The notes beneath the pieces are model-generated. The model had not been told where the DNA came from. It was given only the letters and a program-made list of their open reading frames with translations, and ran no database searches. Below, piece by piece: positions 26,124 to 34,972 of a DNA stretch of 64,000 nt. Each line of letters begins with the position of its first letter. Within the stretch, counting starts at the first letter, position 1. Position numbers and translations under genes: made by a program. Where the stretch lies: contig NZ_JAUTAU010000001.1 of the NCBI RefSeq assembly GCF_030818775.1, positions 2,980,001 through 3,044,000 on the forward strand, written 5' to 3'. Source of the DNA: Bacillus sp. SORGH_AS_0510. GTDB taxonomy: Bacteria > Bacillota > Bacilli > Bacillales > Cytobacillaceae.

Positions 26124-27393
26124 CTAATTGCCCTCCCTTAACAACCACCCGACCATTTTTTACTACTGTATCTGTGTGGTTCACACCATAAGAGTATTGA
26201 AGTTTCATATAGTTCCCCACATTAAATACGGTTATGTCCCCTTTTTTTCCAACTTCTAAACTACCGATTTCACTTCCACGGTTAATGGCATGTGCTGCAT
26301 TAATCGTAGCGGCCGTTATTACCTCTGCAGGTGTCATTCCCATTTTCAAACAGCCAAGATTCATAATAAATGGTAAAGAAACCGTTGGTGAAGAACCTGG
26401 ATTGCAATCTGTCGAAAGTGCCACTGGTACACCGAGATCAATCATTTTTCGTCCGTTAGCGGATTCAGCCATTAAGAAATAGGCAGTTCCTGGAAGTAAT
26501 ACTCCAACGACCCCTTTTTCCGCCATTGCCTTCATCCCTTTTTCCGAGGCTCTTAATAAATGGTCTGCAGAAATCGCACCTACTTCTGCCGCAAGCTCAG
26601 CCCCCTCATACGGCTCAATTTCATCCGCGTGGATTTTTGGAATCAACCCGTAACGCTTCCCTGCTTCAAGGATTATACGAGATTGTTCTGGCGTAAACAC
26701 CCCGTGTTCACAAAAAACATCATTAAATTCAGCAAGTCCCAGCTCTGCAACCGTAGGGATCATTTCTTCGACTAGCAACCTCACAAACTCATCTGGATCT
26801 TGTTTATATTCCTTTGGAACCGCATGTGCTCCCATGAACGTTGCTACTACATCAACCACGTGCTGTTCATTTAATTGTTTCGCAACTTCTAACTGTTTTA
26901 GCTCGGTATCCCATTCCATTCCGTAGCCACTCTTCGCTTCCACTGTCGTAACCCCGTGGCGCAAAAATTGATTTAAACGCTCATAGCTCTCCTGAAAAAG
27001 TTCATCGTGTGTTGCTGATTGTGTCCGTCGTGTAGTCGCATGAATTCCTCCGCCAGCATTCATGATCTCCATATATGTCGCCCCTTGAAGGCGCATATTA
27101 AATTCATTTTCTCTACTTCCGGCAAAAACAAGATGGGTGTGCGGATCGACGAGGCCTGGTGTTACCAGCTTGCCACTCGCATCCACTACTTCGGCTTCAT
27201 GCATCCGACTAGCAAACTTCTTGACTAGCTCTTCATCTTTACCTACAGCCTGAATCACTCCGTCTTCAATCCAAACGCTTCCGTTCTCAATAATGCCAAG
27301 CTCAGACATCGCTCCTTTTACAAGGGGAGCTTTTGAACTCCCCTGTAAGGTTACGAGCTGAGAAGCATTTCTGATAAAAACTGCCTTACTCAT
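26101..27393 (-). CDS. hutI: Imidazolonepropionase HutI
   Basis: Amidohydrolase of 430 residues opening the imidazolone ring to formimidoylglutamate. Metal-site motifs are visible: VDPHTHLVFAG with the HxH pair, FMGAHAVP, KIHADEIEP and STDCNPGS. The start at 27393 (MSKAVF) follows a GAGAGG ribosome site; the longer frame up to 27492 reads into hutU and is not used. It lies between hutU and hutG. Confidence 0.95.
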   Translation of the reverse strand: MSKAVFIRNASQLVTLQGSSKAPLVKGAMSELGIIENGSVWIEDGVIQAVGKDEELVKKFASRMHEAEVVDASGKLVTPGLVDPHTHLVFAGSRENEFNMRLQGATYMEIMNAGGGIHATTRRTQSATHDELFQESYERLNQFLRHGVTTVEAKSGYGMEWDTELKQLEVAKQLNEQHVVDVVATFMGAHAVPKEYKQDPDEFVRLLVEEMIPTVAELGLAEFNDVFCEHGVFTPEQSRIILEAGKRYGLIPKIHADEIEPYEGAELAAEVGAISADHLLRASEKGMKAMAEKGVVGVLLPGTAYFLMAESANGRKMIDLGVPVALSTDCNPGSSPTVSLPFIMNLGCLKMGMTPAEVITAATINAAHAINRGSEIGSLEVGKKGDITVFNVGNYMKLQYSYGVNHTDTVVKNGRVVVKGGQLVEKLSLS

Positions 27394-27418
27394 ATCTATC
27401 ATCCTCTCAGTCTCGGAA

Positions 27419-29092
27419 TTAGTCCTGTTGTAACATTGGCATTTTGATGCCCTTTTCCTTTGCGGTTTTAATAGCAAGCTCATAGCCAGCATCTGCGTGA
27501 CGAACTACACCCATACCAGGGTCTGTTGTAAGTACCCTTTGAAGGCGGATTTCCGCATCCTTCGTTCCATCTGCTACGATTACCATTCCGGAATGTTGAG
27601 AATATCCCATTCCTACACCGCCGCCGTGATGTAGTGAAACCCAGCTTGCTCCACCAACCGCATTAATCATTGCGTTAAGGATTGGCCAGTCGGAAACCGC
27701 ATCACTTCCATCTCTCATAGCTTCTGTTTCACGATTTGGTGAGGCTACCGAACCTGCATCCAAGTGGTCACGGCCGATGACGATTGGTGCTGATACTTCT
27801 CCTGAAGCGACCATATCGTTAATGACTTTTCCAAAGCGAGCTCTGTCTCCATACCCAAGCCAGCAAATACGCGCAGGGAGTCCTTGGAAGCTGATTTTTT
27901 CCTGCGCCATTTTCACCCATTTACAAAGATGTTCATCATCCTTGAACTCACGGAGTAATGCTTCGTCAATTTTCCGAATATCTTCTGGGTCTCCGGATAA
28001 TGCTGCCCAGCGGAAAGGACCTTTTCCTTCACAGAACAATGGACGGATGTAAGCAGGAACGAATCCAGGGAAATCAAACGCATTTTCCACTCCTTCATCT
28101 TTTGCCACCTGACGGATATTGTTTCCATAGTCAAAAGTGATTGCCCCTTTTTCCTGCATCTTTAACATTGCCTTCACATGGATGGCCATACTTTGTTTAG
28201 AGAGCTTCACATATTTCACTGGGTCTTCTTTACGAAGGGCTGCTGCTTCCTCTAAGGTAAAACCAACTGGTACATATCCATTCAGCGGATCATGTGCAGA
28301 GGTTTGGTCGGTTAACACATCTGGATTAAAGCCCTTTTCAATCATAATTGGAAGAATTTCAGCTGCATTGCCCAGTAAACCAATCGATAACGCTCTTCCT
28401 TCAGCTTTAGCTTCATGTGCTATTTTTAAGGCTTCATCCAGGTCCTTTGTTTTAACATCCAGATAAGCTGTTTCCAATCGGCGGTCAATTCTTGTTTCAT
28501 CCACATCAATAGCCAAGCACACGCCATCATTCATTGTTACAGCTAACGGTTGAGCTCCGCCCATTCCGCCAAGTCCTGCTGTTAAAGTAATTGTATGTTT
28601 TAAAGTTCCCGCGAAAGATTGTCGTGCAAGTTCAGCAAACGTTTCATATGTTCCTTGCACAATTCCCTGGCTTCCGATATAAATCCAGCTGCCTGCTGTC
28701 ATTTGCCCATACATCATTAAGCCCTTTTTATCGAGTTCATGAAAATGCTCCCAATTGGCCCAAGCAGGTACCAGGTTGGAGTTTGCAAGCAGTACACGCG
28801 GTGCATCCTTGTGTGATTTAAATACAGCCACCGGTTTTCCGGATTGGATGAGCATTGTTTCATCATTTTCTAATTCAAGCAAAGTTTTCACGATTGCATC
28901 ATAGGATTCCCAGTTACGAGCTGCCTTTCCGATTCCGCCATAAACCACTAAATCTTCAGGACGTTCGGCTACATTTTGGTCAAGATTATTCATTAGCATC
29001 CGTAGTGCCGCCTCTTGAATCCAGCCTTTCGCGTGCAATTCTGTCCCTTTATAATTTTCAATCACTCTAGATTTCTTAGTATTTGTCTCCAT
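27419..29092 (-). CDS. hutU: Urocanate hydratase HutU
   Basis: NAD-dependent urocanase of 557 residues, normal family length, converting urocanate to imidazolonepropionate. Conserved features include the [14 protein letters not shown]-binding stretch near residue 180, the [12 protein letters not shown] block with the active-site region, and [15 protein letters not shown] containing the conserved Cys. It is the first gene of this cluster; hutP and hutH, which precede it in B. subtilis, are absent. The 29093-29320 upstream stretch is AT-rich and could hold the promoter; no clear operator was seen. Confidence 0.96.
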   Translation of the reverse strand: METNTKKSRVIENYKGTELHAKGWIQEAALRMLMNNLDQNVAERPEDLVVYGGIGKAARNWESYDAIVKTLLELENDETMLIQSGKPVAVFKSHKDAPRVLLANSNLVPAWANWEHFHELDKKGLMMYGQMTAGSWIYIGSQGIVQGTYETFAELARQSFAGTLKHTITLTAGLGGMGGAQPLAVTMNDGVCLAIDVDETRIDRRLETAYLDVKTKDLDEALKIAHEAKAEGRALSIGLLGNAAEILPIMIEKGFNPDVLTDQTSAHDPLNGYVPVGFTLEEAAALRKEDPVKYVKLSKQSMAIHVKAMLKMQEKGAITFDYGNNIRQVAKDEGVENAFDFPGFVPAYIRPLFCEGKGPFRWAALSGDPEDIRKIDEALLREFKDDEHLCKWVKMAQEKISFQGLPARICWLGYGDRARFGKVINDMVASGEVSAPIVIGRDHLDAGSVASPNRETEAMRDGSDAVSDWPILNAMINAVGGASWVSLHHGGGVGMGYSQHSGMVIVADGTKDAEIRLQRVLTTDPGMGVVRHADAGYELAIKTAKEKGIKMPMLQQD

Positions 29093-29320
29093 TCATTCCA
29101 CTCCCTTATCTAATATTCTACTTTTATTATAAAAATAAAATCTTCTGAAAAATACGAATACGTTAATAGATAAAGGGTAATTATTTTATATTATTGATAG
29201 ATATTTTTTGTACAAACCCTTTAAATCTATAATATTTTTAGTTAGTTGTATTTTATTTATGTTTTATTGAGTTGAATTTATGTTGGGTGGATCAATAATC
29301 TGAATAGAAACACAGCGACA

Positions 29321-29413
29321 TTGTCTAACACTACCTCTTCTTCTGACAGTATTGGGTTATATTACCTATCTTTGTCAGAACTTGAACGAACTTCTGACAG
29401 TGTTGGGCTTTTT
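29321..29413. repeat. 52-nt hairpin array, part left of the IS
   Basis: Two units of the CTGTCAGAA / TTCTGACAG hairpin family (starts near 29321 and 29372) with a TGTTGGGC tail. The second unit is cut by the IS at 29414. The 29093-29492 stretch holds no gene apart from the IS start. Confidence 0.85.
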
Positions 29414-29492
29414 TGAGGTTAGTCTAAAAAGTGGACACGTATAAATGAGATTTAGTTTATAATACAATCATCATTTAAAAGGACGTGTTCAT

Positions 29493-29786
29493 ATGAAGAA
29501 ACATCATACTCAAGAGTACAGAGATTATGTTTCAAAGTTAGTTGTTGAAGAAGGGAAAAAAGCCACAGATGTTTCTAAGGAATTAGAGATCTCTTATAAG
29601 ACTGTTAGTCGTTGGGTGGCAGCGTATAAGGAGAAAGTAAATGTTAGCCAGGAAGGTAAGGAATACATTACACCTAAAGAGCTTGAAAAATTAAAAAAGC
29701 AACATGAGAAAGAATTACAACAGTTAAGAGAGGAAAACGAAATTTTAAAAAAGGCGATGCACATCTTCACGAAAAACCAAGCGTAA
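29493..29786 (+). CDS. IS3-family transposase OrfA, copy 1
   Basis: A 97-residue DNA-binding protein that recognises the IS ends. A helix-turn-helix is visible at about 20-45 (ATDVSKELEISYKTVSRWVAA), followed by a leucine-zipper-like helix at about 63-90 (LEKLKKQHEKELQQLREENE). The A6G run at 29747-29753 near its end allows -1 frameshifting into the orfB frame, which is open without a stop across the junction, giving an OrfAB transposase. Confidence 0.93.
   Translation: MKKHHTQEYRDYVSKLVVEEGKKATDVSKELEISYKTVSRWVAAYKEKVNVSQEGKEYITPKELEKLKKQHEKELQQLREENEILKKAMHIFTKNQA
29747..29753 (+). promoter_or_regulatory. Programmed -1 frameshift site (A6G)
   Basis: AAAAAAG within orfA. Slipping back one base continues as KKGDAHLHEKPSVIYTF and on into orfB with no stop, the standard IS3-family OrfAB expression strategy. 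Confidence 0.8.
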
Positions 29787-29824
29787 TATATACCTTTATT
29801 CAAGCCCACTCTGATGAGCACGCT

Positions 29825-30673
29825 GTGGAGAAGATGTGTGAAGTTCTAAACGTTTCAAAGAGTGGCTATTATAAATGGCTGAAGAAGCAGAACCAACCGC
29901 AATCTGAGAAAGAAGTCTATCGTTCGGAGATCAAACAGAAAATAAGTAAGTCCTTTCATGAAAGTTTTGGGACTTATGGAAGTCCTAGAGTTCACGCTGA
30001 CCTTGTGGAATGGGGTTATATCATTTCACAAAAAACCGTGGCTCGTATGATGAAAGAAATGGGATTAAAGGCAACGTCGAAAGAGAAGTTTGTAGTCACA
30101 ACAGATTCCAATCATGACCTATATATTTATCCTAATCTGCTTAACCGACAATTTGACGTAGAAGAACCTAATCTAGTTTGGGTATCTGATATTACGTACA
30201 TTTGGACTTTAGAAGGCTGGATATATTTATCTTCTGTAATGGACCTTTACTCCAGAAAAATTGTGGGGTGGAGTCTTGCCTCACACATGAGGAAAGAGTT
30301 ATGTATACAAGCATTAAAGATGGCGATCATTTCAAGACAGCCCGGTACAGGAATAGTTCATCATTCTGACCGGGGTTCCCAGTATTGTTCTAAAGAGTAT
30401 ATTGATATTTTGAAAGAGCAAAAAATGAATATAAGTATGAGCAAAAAAGGTGACCCTTACGATAATGCTTGTATAGAATCCTTCCATGCCACAATTAAGA
30501 AAGATTTGATTTACAGAAGGCGTTTTAGGACCAGGGCCGAAGCTATAAAAGCAATTAATTCCTATATTAGTGGTTTTTATAATGAAAAACGAAAACACTC
30601 GACTTTAGGGCATTATTCACCAAATCAATTTGAGAGATATCACCACCAAGATAAAGTAGAAAATATCTCATAG
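29825..30673 (+). CDS. IS3-family transposase OrfB (DDE integrase), copy 1
   Basis: Catalytic part of the transposase, 282 residues from the first ATG, but more likely made as an OrfAB fusion. An HTH_21-like N-terminus is followed by the rve integrase core with the DDE triad in VSDITYIW, HHSDRGSQYCS and NACIESFHATIKKDL. Identical in protein sequence to the copy at 47019-47867, so both are recent and probably functional. Confidence 0.95.
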   Translation: MEKMCEVLNVSKSGYYKWLKKQNQPQSEKEVYRSEIKQKISKSFHESFGTYGSPRVHADLVEWGYIISQKTVARMMKEMGLKATSKEKFVVTTDSNHDLYIYPNLLNRQFDVEEPNLVWVSDITYIWTLEGWIYLSSVMDLYSRKIVGWSLASHMRKELCIQALKMAIISRQPGTGIVHHSDRGSQYCSKEYIDILKEQKMNISMSKKGDPYDNACIESFHATIKKDLIYRRRFRTRAEAIKAINSYISGFYNEKRKHSTLGHYSPNQFERYHHQDKVENIS

Positions 30674-30684
30674 GATAGCCATTT

Positions 30685-30733
30685 GGTATTAGAAATAGTC
30701 AATCAAGGTTATCGATTGACTATTTCTAATACC
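30685..30733. terminator. 20-bp perfect hairpin downstream of orfB
   Basis: GGTATTAGAAATAGTCAATC and its exact complement flank a nine-base loop, 12 nt after the orfB stop. It is present in both IS copies. There is no T-run, so it may protect the IS from impinging transcripts or stabilise its mRNA rather than act as a simple terminator. Confidence 0.7.
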
Positions 30734-30810
30734 TGACCAAGCGAAGTGCGGTAGTGGTTTTGGCTTTTAAAATCTCAAATTTTAGTGTCTACTTTCTTGA
30801 CAGAAGACCA

Positions 30811-31110
30811 TTTTTTACCTACCTCTGTCAGAACTTGAGCAAACTTCTGACAGTGTTGGGCTTTTTTTACCTATCTCTGTCTGAACTTGAACGTACTTCT
30901 GACAGTGTTGGGCTTTTTTCGCCCGAGTTTGTCAGAACTTAAACATTCTTCTGACAGTGTTGGTTTATTTTCATCTGACTTTGTCCGAACTTGAACCAAC
31001 TTCTGACAGTGTTGGGCATTCTTTACCTACCTCTGTCAGATCTTGAACAAACTTCTGACAGTGTTGAGCTTTTTTTACCTACCTCTGTCTGAACTTATCA
31101 ACTAAACCTA
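30811..31110. repeat. 52-nt hairpin array, part right of the IS
   Basis: Unit starts at 30825, 30877, 30929, 30981, 31033 and 31085, exactly 52 nt apart. Each has CTGTCAGAAC or a variant (left arms CTGTCTG, TTGTCAG and TTGTCCG occur), a variable loop, TTCTGACAG and TGTTGGGCTTTTTT. Same arm positions as the array at 7271-7970. No gene lies in 30674-31149. Confidence 0.92.
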
Positions 31111-31116
31111 TAAACA

Positions 31117-31149
31117 AAAAAGACCCAGTATGAACACTGAGTCTGCTAT
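31117..31149 (-). terminator. Terminator after the AraC-type regulator
   Basis: GACCCAGT / ACTGAGTC stem with one mismatch; on the minus strand it is followed by a six-base T-run. Confidence 0.75.
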
Positions 31150-32679
31150 TTATCCCCTATTCATTTTTTGCATACGAAACTCCCGTGGTGACATGTTATA
31201 GGATTCACGGAACATTCGGCTAAAATAATTGGCATTTTGATAGCCCACAAGGATGGCAATCTCCTTGACGGGCTTTCGTGTTTCTATTAATAGCCGCGTC
31301 GCTTCCTTCAATCTTATCCCTGTTAACACCTCTGTAAAGCTGGATCCCATTTTCGTAATCAGCAGATGACTGAAGTAGGAAGGATTTCGATCCACATATT
31401 GCGCGACATCCTCCAACCTGAGGCTTCTATTCGAAAAATTACTCTCCATAAAGGAAATTCCACGTTCAATCGGATCTTGTTTGAGGCTTTGGGCCATTAA
31501 TTCTGCCCCATGAAATATTTTTTGAATAAACAGGATCAGATTTTGTACGGTTCGATAGAGCACGGTATCATAAAGGATGGAATTGAAGATCGTACGATAT
31601 TCCTTTTCATACATGGGATCTTCATTTAACTGGTACGTCTTCATAAACCGTCTGATTTGAGCCAGGATACTTGTTAGTCTAATTCTGACTAACCCGGGAT
31701 CAGGATAGGGTTCTTTTAATTGTAGAAATTCATCGTACAGCCGCTTCTTTATATTTTCTATATCGAGAGCATTGAGCATGTCAACCCAGTCCCTTTGCTC
31801 TGGCGGTGCTAAGAATGGATCCATGTGTTCCCAGTCTAGTGAATACTTGAACTCAACAACCTGCCGATATCCTTTATAATAGGTAAAATCAAGCATTTTT
31901 CTGACTTCAGAATACTTTTCATTCAAGGTTTTCGTTGAGTGTTGGTCACTGTAGACAACAATTCCAAGTGGATCTGAGAACTCCTCTTCCCATTTCCTCA
32001 TGGCTTTTTGACATTGCTCCGTACTATTGTGACATTTCTCTTTGAACAAGAGAATAACCATATCAGTCAGTACAAAACTCCCATGTAAATCATTGAATGG
32101 ATAATCAGCCAAAAAGGAATGTAGTGTGCTAACCATGTCTATACTTTCAGATTGAAATGCAGCCATATGGAAATTTTCTGTGTCAGATGTTTGTGGTATA
32201 AATAAAGCCTCATATGTCAGTTCTTTATAGTTCTCTATTCTAGGTACTGATGGGACGTTTCTCCCCAGTTTTCGTGAAGCCTTTTGAAAGGCTGTTTTCA
32301 CCTTTGTTGTTGAAAAGGGTTTAATCATTAAATCTAGGGCCTGCATTTCAATAGCTAGACGAGCCCTTTCAAACGTCGCCTCTGCGCTAGTTAGAAGTAG
32401 GATAGGATCATAGATATGCATGAGGTCACGGAAGGTAGACCATTCTTCTTTTGTGATCATATCCAACTCCATTAATACAATATCAGGACATTCTTTTTCA
32501 AATGTTAAAATAAACTCCTGAAAATCAGCCGCTAATGAAATGTCTGTAACTGGGATGGATGAAGTTTTTAACAGCCATTTTAGCCCTTCTCTTTCATTTA
32601 AATCCCGATCGGCAATCAGCCATTTTCCTTCCACTGTACGTTCGTCCCTTCTAACTGCTATGTCCATTTCAGTGTACAC
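31150..32679 (-). CDS. AraC-family regulator with degenerate receiver domain (YesN-like)
   Basis: Transcription factor of 509 residues. The N-terminal 20-135 region folds like a response-regulator receiver (acidic patch ADRD at 23-26, conserved Thr/Ser in LLTSAE, Lys120 in MIKPFS), but the phospho-acceptor Asp is replaced by Glu71 in PDIVLMELDM. A 250-residue middle region is unassigned, and residues about 400-505 form two AraC helix-turn-helix motifs (LEDVAQYVDRNPSYFS and VKEIAILVGYQNANYFSRMF). No kinase is adjacent. It is divergent from the secreted glycoside-hydrolase-like gene, a possible target. The start is unsure (GTG 32679 or ATG 32667); a MITE-like remnant lies just upstream. Confidence 0.85.
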   Translation of the reverse strand: MYTEMDIAVRRDERTVEGKWLIADRDLNEREGLKWLLKTSSIPVTDISLAADFQEFILTFEKECPDIVLMELDMITKEEWSTFRDLMHIYDPILLLTSAEATFERARLAIEMQALDLMIKPFSTTKVKTAFQKASRKLGRNVPSVPRIENYKELTYEALFIPQTSDTENFHMAAFQSESIDMVSTLHSFLADYPFNDLHGSFVLTDMVILLFKEKCHNSTEQCQKAMRKWEEEFSDPLGIVVYSDQHSTKTLNEKYSEVRKMLDFTYYKGYRQVVEFKYSLDWEHMDPFLAPPEQRDWVDMLNALDIENIKKRLYDEFLQLKEPYPDPGLVRIRLTSILAQIRRFMKTYQLNEDPMYEKEYRTIFNSILYDTVLYRTVQNLILFIQKIFHGAELMAQSLKQDPIERGISFMESNFSNRSLRLEDVAQYVDRNPSYFSHLLITKMGSSFTEVLTGIRLKEATRLLIETRKPVKEIAILVGYQNANYFSRMFRESYNMSPREFRMQKMNRG

Positions 32680-32712
32680 TATTTAAAAAGGTTGGATAAG
32701 ATTCATTTTTTT

Positions 32713-32789
32713 AGCTTTGTTAAACTAGTATGTTGAATTCCGCTCCAATCAACAGGGGTTAAACATCAACAATGTTCTCTAACACAGCC
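32713..32789 (-). mobile_element. MITE-like element, copy D (internally deleted, 77 bp)
   Basis: Left end AGCTTTGTTAAA and right end CTAACACAGCC of the family, joined through a single TTCCGCTCCA, which is the direct repeat present at both sides of the core in full copies. It is flanked by a perfect 8-bp duplication ATTTTTTT (32705-32712 and 32790-32797). It lies 33 nt upstream of the AraC-type regulator start. Confidence 0.88.
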
Positions 32790-32857
32790 ATTTTTTTAGA
32801 AGCAGAATGAATTCCTTTTAGTATGTAAACCCTAATAAAAAAATTAGGGGTGAGTAT

Positions 32858-33925
32858 GTGAAAAGAATTATTACATTATTAATCGTCTCATTTTTATTTT
32901 TTTACAATCAGCCTGTTTTCGCTAGCAGTAAACAACTAAAAGAACCCATTAGGGGGATTTATGTAAAAGCATCCAGCACAAATGGTCCGAAATTCAATCA
33001 ACTTCTGAATCTCGTCGATAAGACTGATTTGAACGCAATGGTGATTGATATTAAGGATGACCACGGTAACTTGACTTTCATACCCGAAAAAAATTCACCC
33101 TATTACAGAGCTAGCCAACCTTATATTAAAGACCCAAAAACACTTATTAAGACGTTAACAGAGCATCATATTTATCCAATCGCTAGAATTGTTGTTTTTA
33201 AAGATAATGTTTTAGCCTCGTCTCGCCCAGACTGGAGTTTTCAGACTTCTAATGGAATCTGGAAGAACTCACGTGGAGATTCGTTTACCAATCCATTTCG
33301 AACAGAAGTGTGGGATTATAATATTGGGATGGCCATTGAAGCAGTCAACCTTGGCTTTAAGGAAATTCAATTTGATTACGTAAGATTTCCCGAAAAGTTT
33401 GAAACGCTTGAGAAACCTCTTTCTTATATGGGTAAAAAAGAAGGAAGTAACCGAGTAGCTGCCGTAACAGGGTTTGTTGAATATGCAAAAGAGAAACTCT
33501 ATCCCTACAAAGTAAAAATGTCTGTTGATACCTTTGGAAATGCCACTGTTATTCCTGAGGCAAGTGGGATTGGACAAAACTTCTCAAAAATTGCTGAACA
33601 TGTGGATGTTATTTCAGCTATGATTTATCCCAGCCATTGGACCGGAAATTTCGGAATTGCTAAACCGGATCTTGAGCCCTATCGATTGGTTGAAGAATAT
33701 GCAAAGGTGGAAAAGACCAGATTGAAATTACTAGCCTCCCCACCGATATCCAGGCCGTGGCTTCAGGATTTTACCGCAACTTGGCTTGGAAAAGGTAATT
33801 ATAAAGTTTATGGAAAAAAAGAAATTGAAGATCAAATTCAGGCCTTACAGTCACAAGGAATTCAAGAATTTTTAATTTGGAATGCTGCAAACAACTATAC
33901 AGCAAATGTGGATTATACCCCATAA
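32858..33925 (+). CDS. Secreted DUF4015-type putative glycoside hydrolase
   Basis: 355 residues with a Sec signal peptide (MKRIITLLIVSFLFFYNQPVFA, cut after VFA-S) and a TIM-barrel-like domain of the DUF4015 family. Characteristic strands are RGIYVKASS, AMVIDIKDDHGNLTF, YPIARIVVFKD, EIQFDYVRFPE, VKMSVDTFG and DVISAMIYPSHW; the acidic residues at strand ends are the candidate catalytic pair. It probably acts on a wall or extracellular polysaccharide. The start is a GTG preceded by TTAGGGGTGAG. A terminator follows. Confidence 0.85.
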   Translation: MKRIITLLIVSFLFFYNQPVFASSKQLKEPIRGIYVKASSTNGPKFNQLLNLVDKTDLNAMVIDIKDDHGNLTFIPEKNSPYYRASQPYIKDPKTLIKTLTEHHIYPIARIVVFKDNVLASSRPDWSFQTSNGIWKNSRGDSFTNPFRTEVWDYNIGMAIEAVNLGFKEIQFDYVRFPEKFETLEKPLSYMGKKEGSNRVAAVTGFVEYAKEKLYPYKVKMSVDTFGNATVIPEASGIGQNFSKIAEHVDVISAMIYPSHWTGNFGIAKPDLEPYRLVEEYAKVEKTRLKLLASPPISRPWLQDFTATWLGKGNYKVYGKKEIEDQIQALQSQGIQEFLIWNAANNYTANVDYTP

Positions 33926-33931
33926 ATAGTC

Positions 33932-33966
33932 AGAAGAGGTTTGCCTTGGAGTCAAACCTCTTCTTA
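33932..33966. terminator. Bidirectional terminator
   Basis: GAAGAGGTTTG / CAAACCTCTTC, an 11-bp perfect stem between convergent genes. Confidence 0.85.
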
Positions 33967-33974
33967 TCGTTATA

Positions 33975-34367
33975 TTATTTTACCGCGGGTTTAGAAAACA
34001 AAACGGCAGACGCTAATCCAATAATTAAAGCCAAAAGATGCACAGTTCCAGTAGACAGCGAGATAAAATTAACTACATCCCCATTTCCATCCTTCATGAA
34101 TCTTAATGAAACCTGCAGGACCAAGGGCTGATAAATCAGTAGAAAAGGAATTACTACTAATAGTAACGCCATCCAATTTCTACCGATAAAATATTTGGCT
34201 AAAAGAAAATAGACAATTCCCACAAGAGCTGCCAATCCATAAACAAAAAAGTTAATATATTCCAGAGCACGTTCTGGCTGATCAAAATAAGCAACGATAT
34301 GTACATAAAAAAGCCACAAAATAGAAACTAAAATGGCCAGCACTTGTGTTTTAACAATTAATCGCAT
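33975..34367 (-). CDS. Four-helix membrane protein, unknown function
   Basis: 130 residues with four predicted membrane helices (about 7-25, 37-58, 66-86 and 104-125) and short loops. It resembles the small YndM/DUF2512-like integral proteins of Bacillus only in size and topology; no motif supports a function. It is convergent with the DUF4015 gene and divergent from the GIY-YIG gene. Confidence 0.65.
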   Translation of the reverse strand: MRLIVKTQVLAILVSILWLFYVHIVAYFDQPERALEYINFFVYGLAALVGIVYFLLAKYFIGRNWMALLLVVIPFLLIYQPLVLQVSLRFMKDGNGDVVNFISLSTGTVHLLALIIGLASAVLFSKPAVK

Positions 34368-34536
34368 TCAACAATTCCACCTAATCATATTTACTAGTTT
34401 TTCTTTCATTATAACAAAACAACTAGAAAAGAAAATGAAAGCCTTTTGTTTGTGGTTTAAAGTTTATGTTATAATAAACTCTTAACAAAACAAAACGGAA
34501 TGACTGTTTATATTAAGTTGGGAGCGAAATTTTTAT

Positions 34537-34911
34537 ATGATTAAAATTGATATACCAAATCCAGATATAGTGATCACGAAGAATAAGCAGGTGGGAGAAA
34601 AAGTTGAGGCGCCACTAAGCAGTGTTTATGGATTTACTGATTACAATAAAATTCCACGTGATAAAGGTGGTATTATCTTATTTTTTAATGCCGATGATGA
34701 ACTCTTGTTCGTTGGTAAGGCAAGAAAGTTAAGACCACGTGTAAAACGTCACTTTGAGGACCAAGTATCTCCAATTAAACTCCACCGCCATGAGGTATAT
34801 AAGATTGCTGTTTGTGTAATAGAGGACGCTATGGAAAGAGAAATTTATGAGACCTATATTATTAATACACAAAAAGCAAAATACAATATCGATAAAGTAT
34901 TCTATAAATAA
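34537..34911 (+). CDS. GIY-YIG nuclease-domain protein
   Basis: 124 residues with a single GIY-YIG-type fold: GIILFFNADDELLFVGKARKLRPRVKRHF around residues 45-75 matches the UvrC N-terminal pattern (the two strands, then Gly-Lys-Ala and the conserved Arg). A Glu in the AMEREIYETYIINTQK segment may be the metal ligand. It is much shorter than UvrC and has no UvrBC or HhH domain. A DNA cleavage or repair role is a family inference. A ribosome site (GGGAGCG) precedes the ATG and a terminator follows. Confidence 0.82.
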   Translation: MIKIDIPNPDIVITKNKQVGEKVEAPLSSVYGFTDYNKIPRDKGGIILFFNADDELLFVGKARKLRPRVKRHFEDQVSPIKLHRHEVYKIAVCVIEDAMEREIYETYIINTQKAKYNIDKVFYK

Positions 34912-34922
34912 AGAAGACATAC

Positions 34923-34957
34923 GAAAGGGCAGGTAAAAACCTGCCCTTTCGCATTTT
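34923..34957. terminator. Terminator after the GIY-YIG gene
   Basis: GAAAGGGCAGGT / ACCTGCCCTTTC, a 12-bp perfect stem, followed by GCATTTT. Also positioned to end the convergent permease operon. Confidence 0.88.
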
Positions 34958-34972
34958 AATCAAAATTTAAAC

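Larger units (their letters stand above)
29414..30810 (+). mobile_element. IS3-family (IS150-type) insertion sequence, copy 1
   Basis: A 1397-bp element with ends TGAGGTTAGTCTAAAAAGTG and, from the other end, TGGTCTTCTGTCAAGAAAGT; the last 25-26 bp form an imperfect inverted repeat finishing in GTGGACAC / GTAGACAC. It carries orfA and orfB with a slippery A6G. Flanks TTTT/TTTT are a 4-bp target duplication, supported by the 52-nt repeat register: 42 nt before plus 14 nt after equals 52 plus 4. A near-identical copy lies at 46882-48278 in inverse orientation. Confidence 0.95.
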
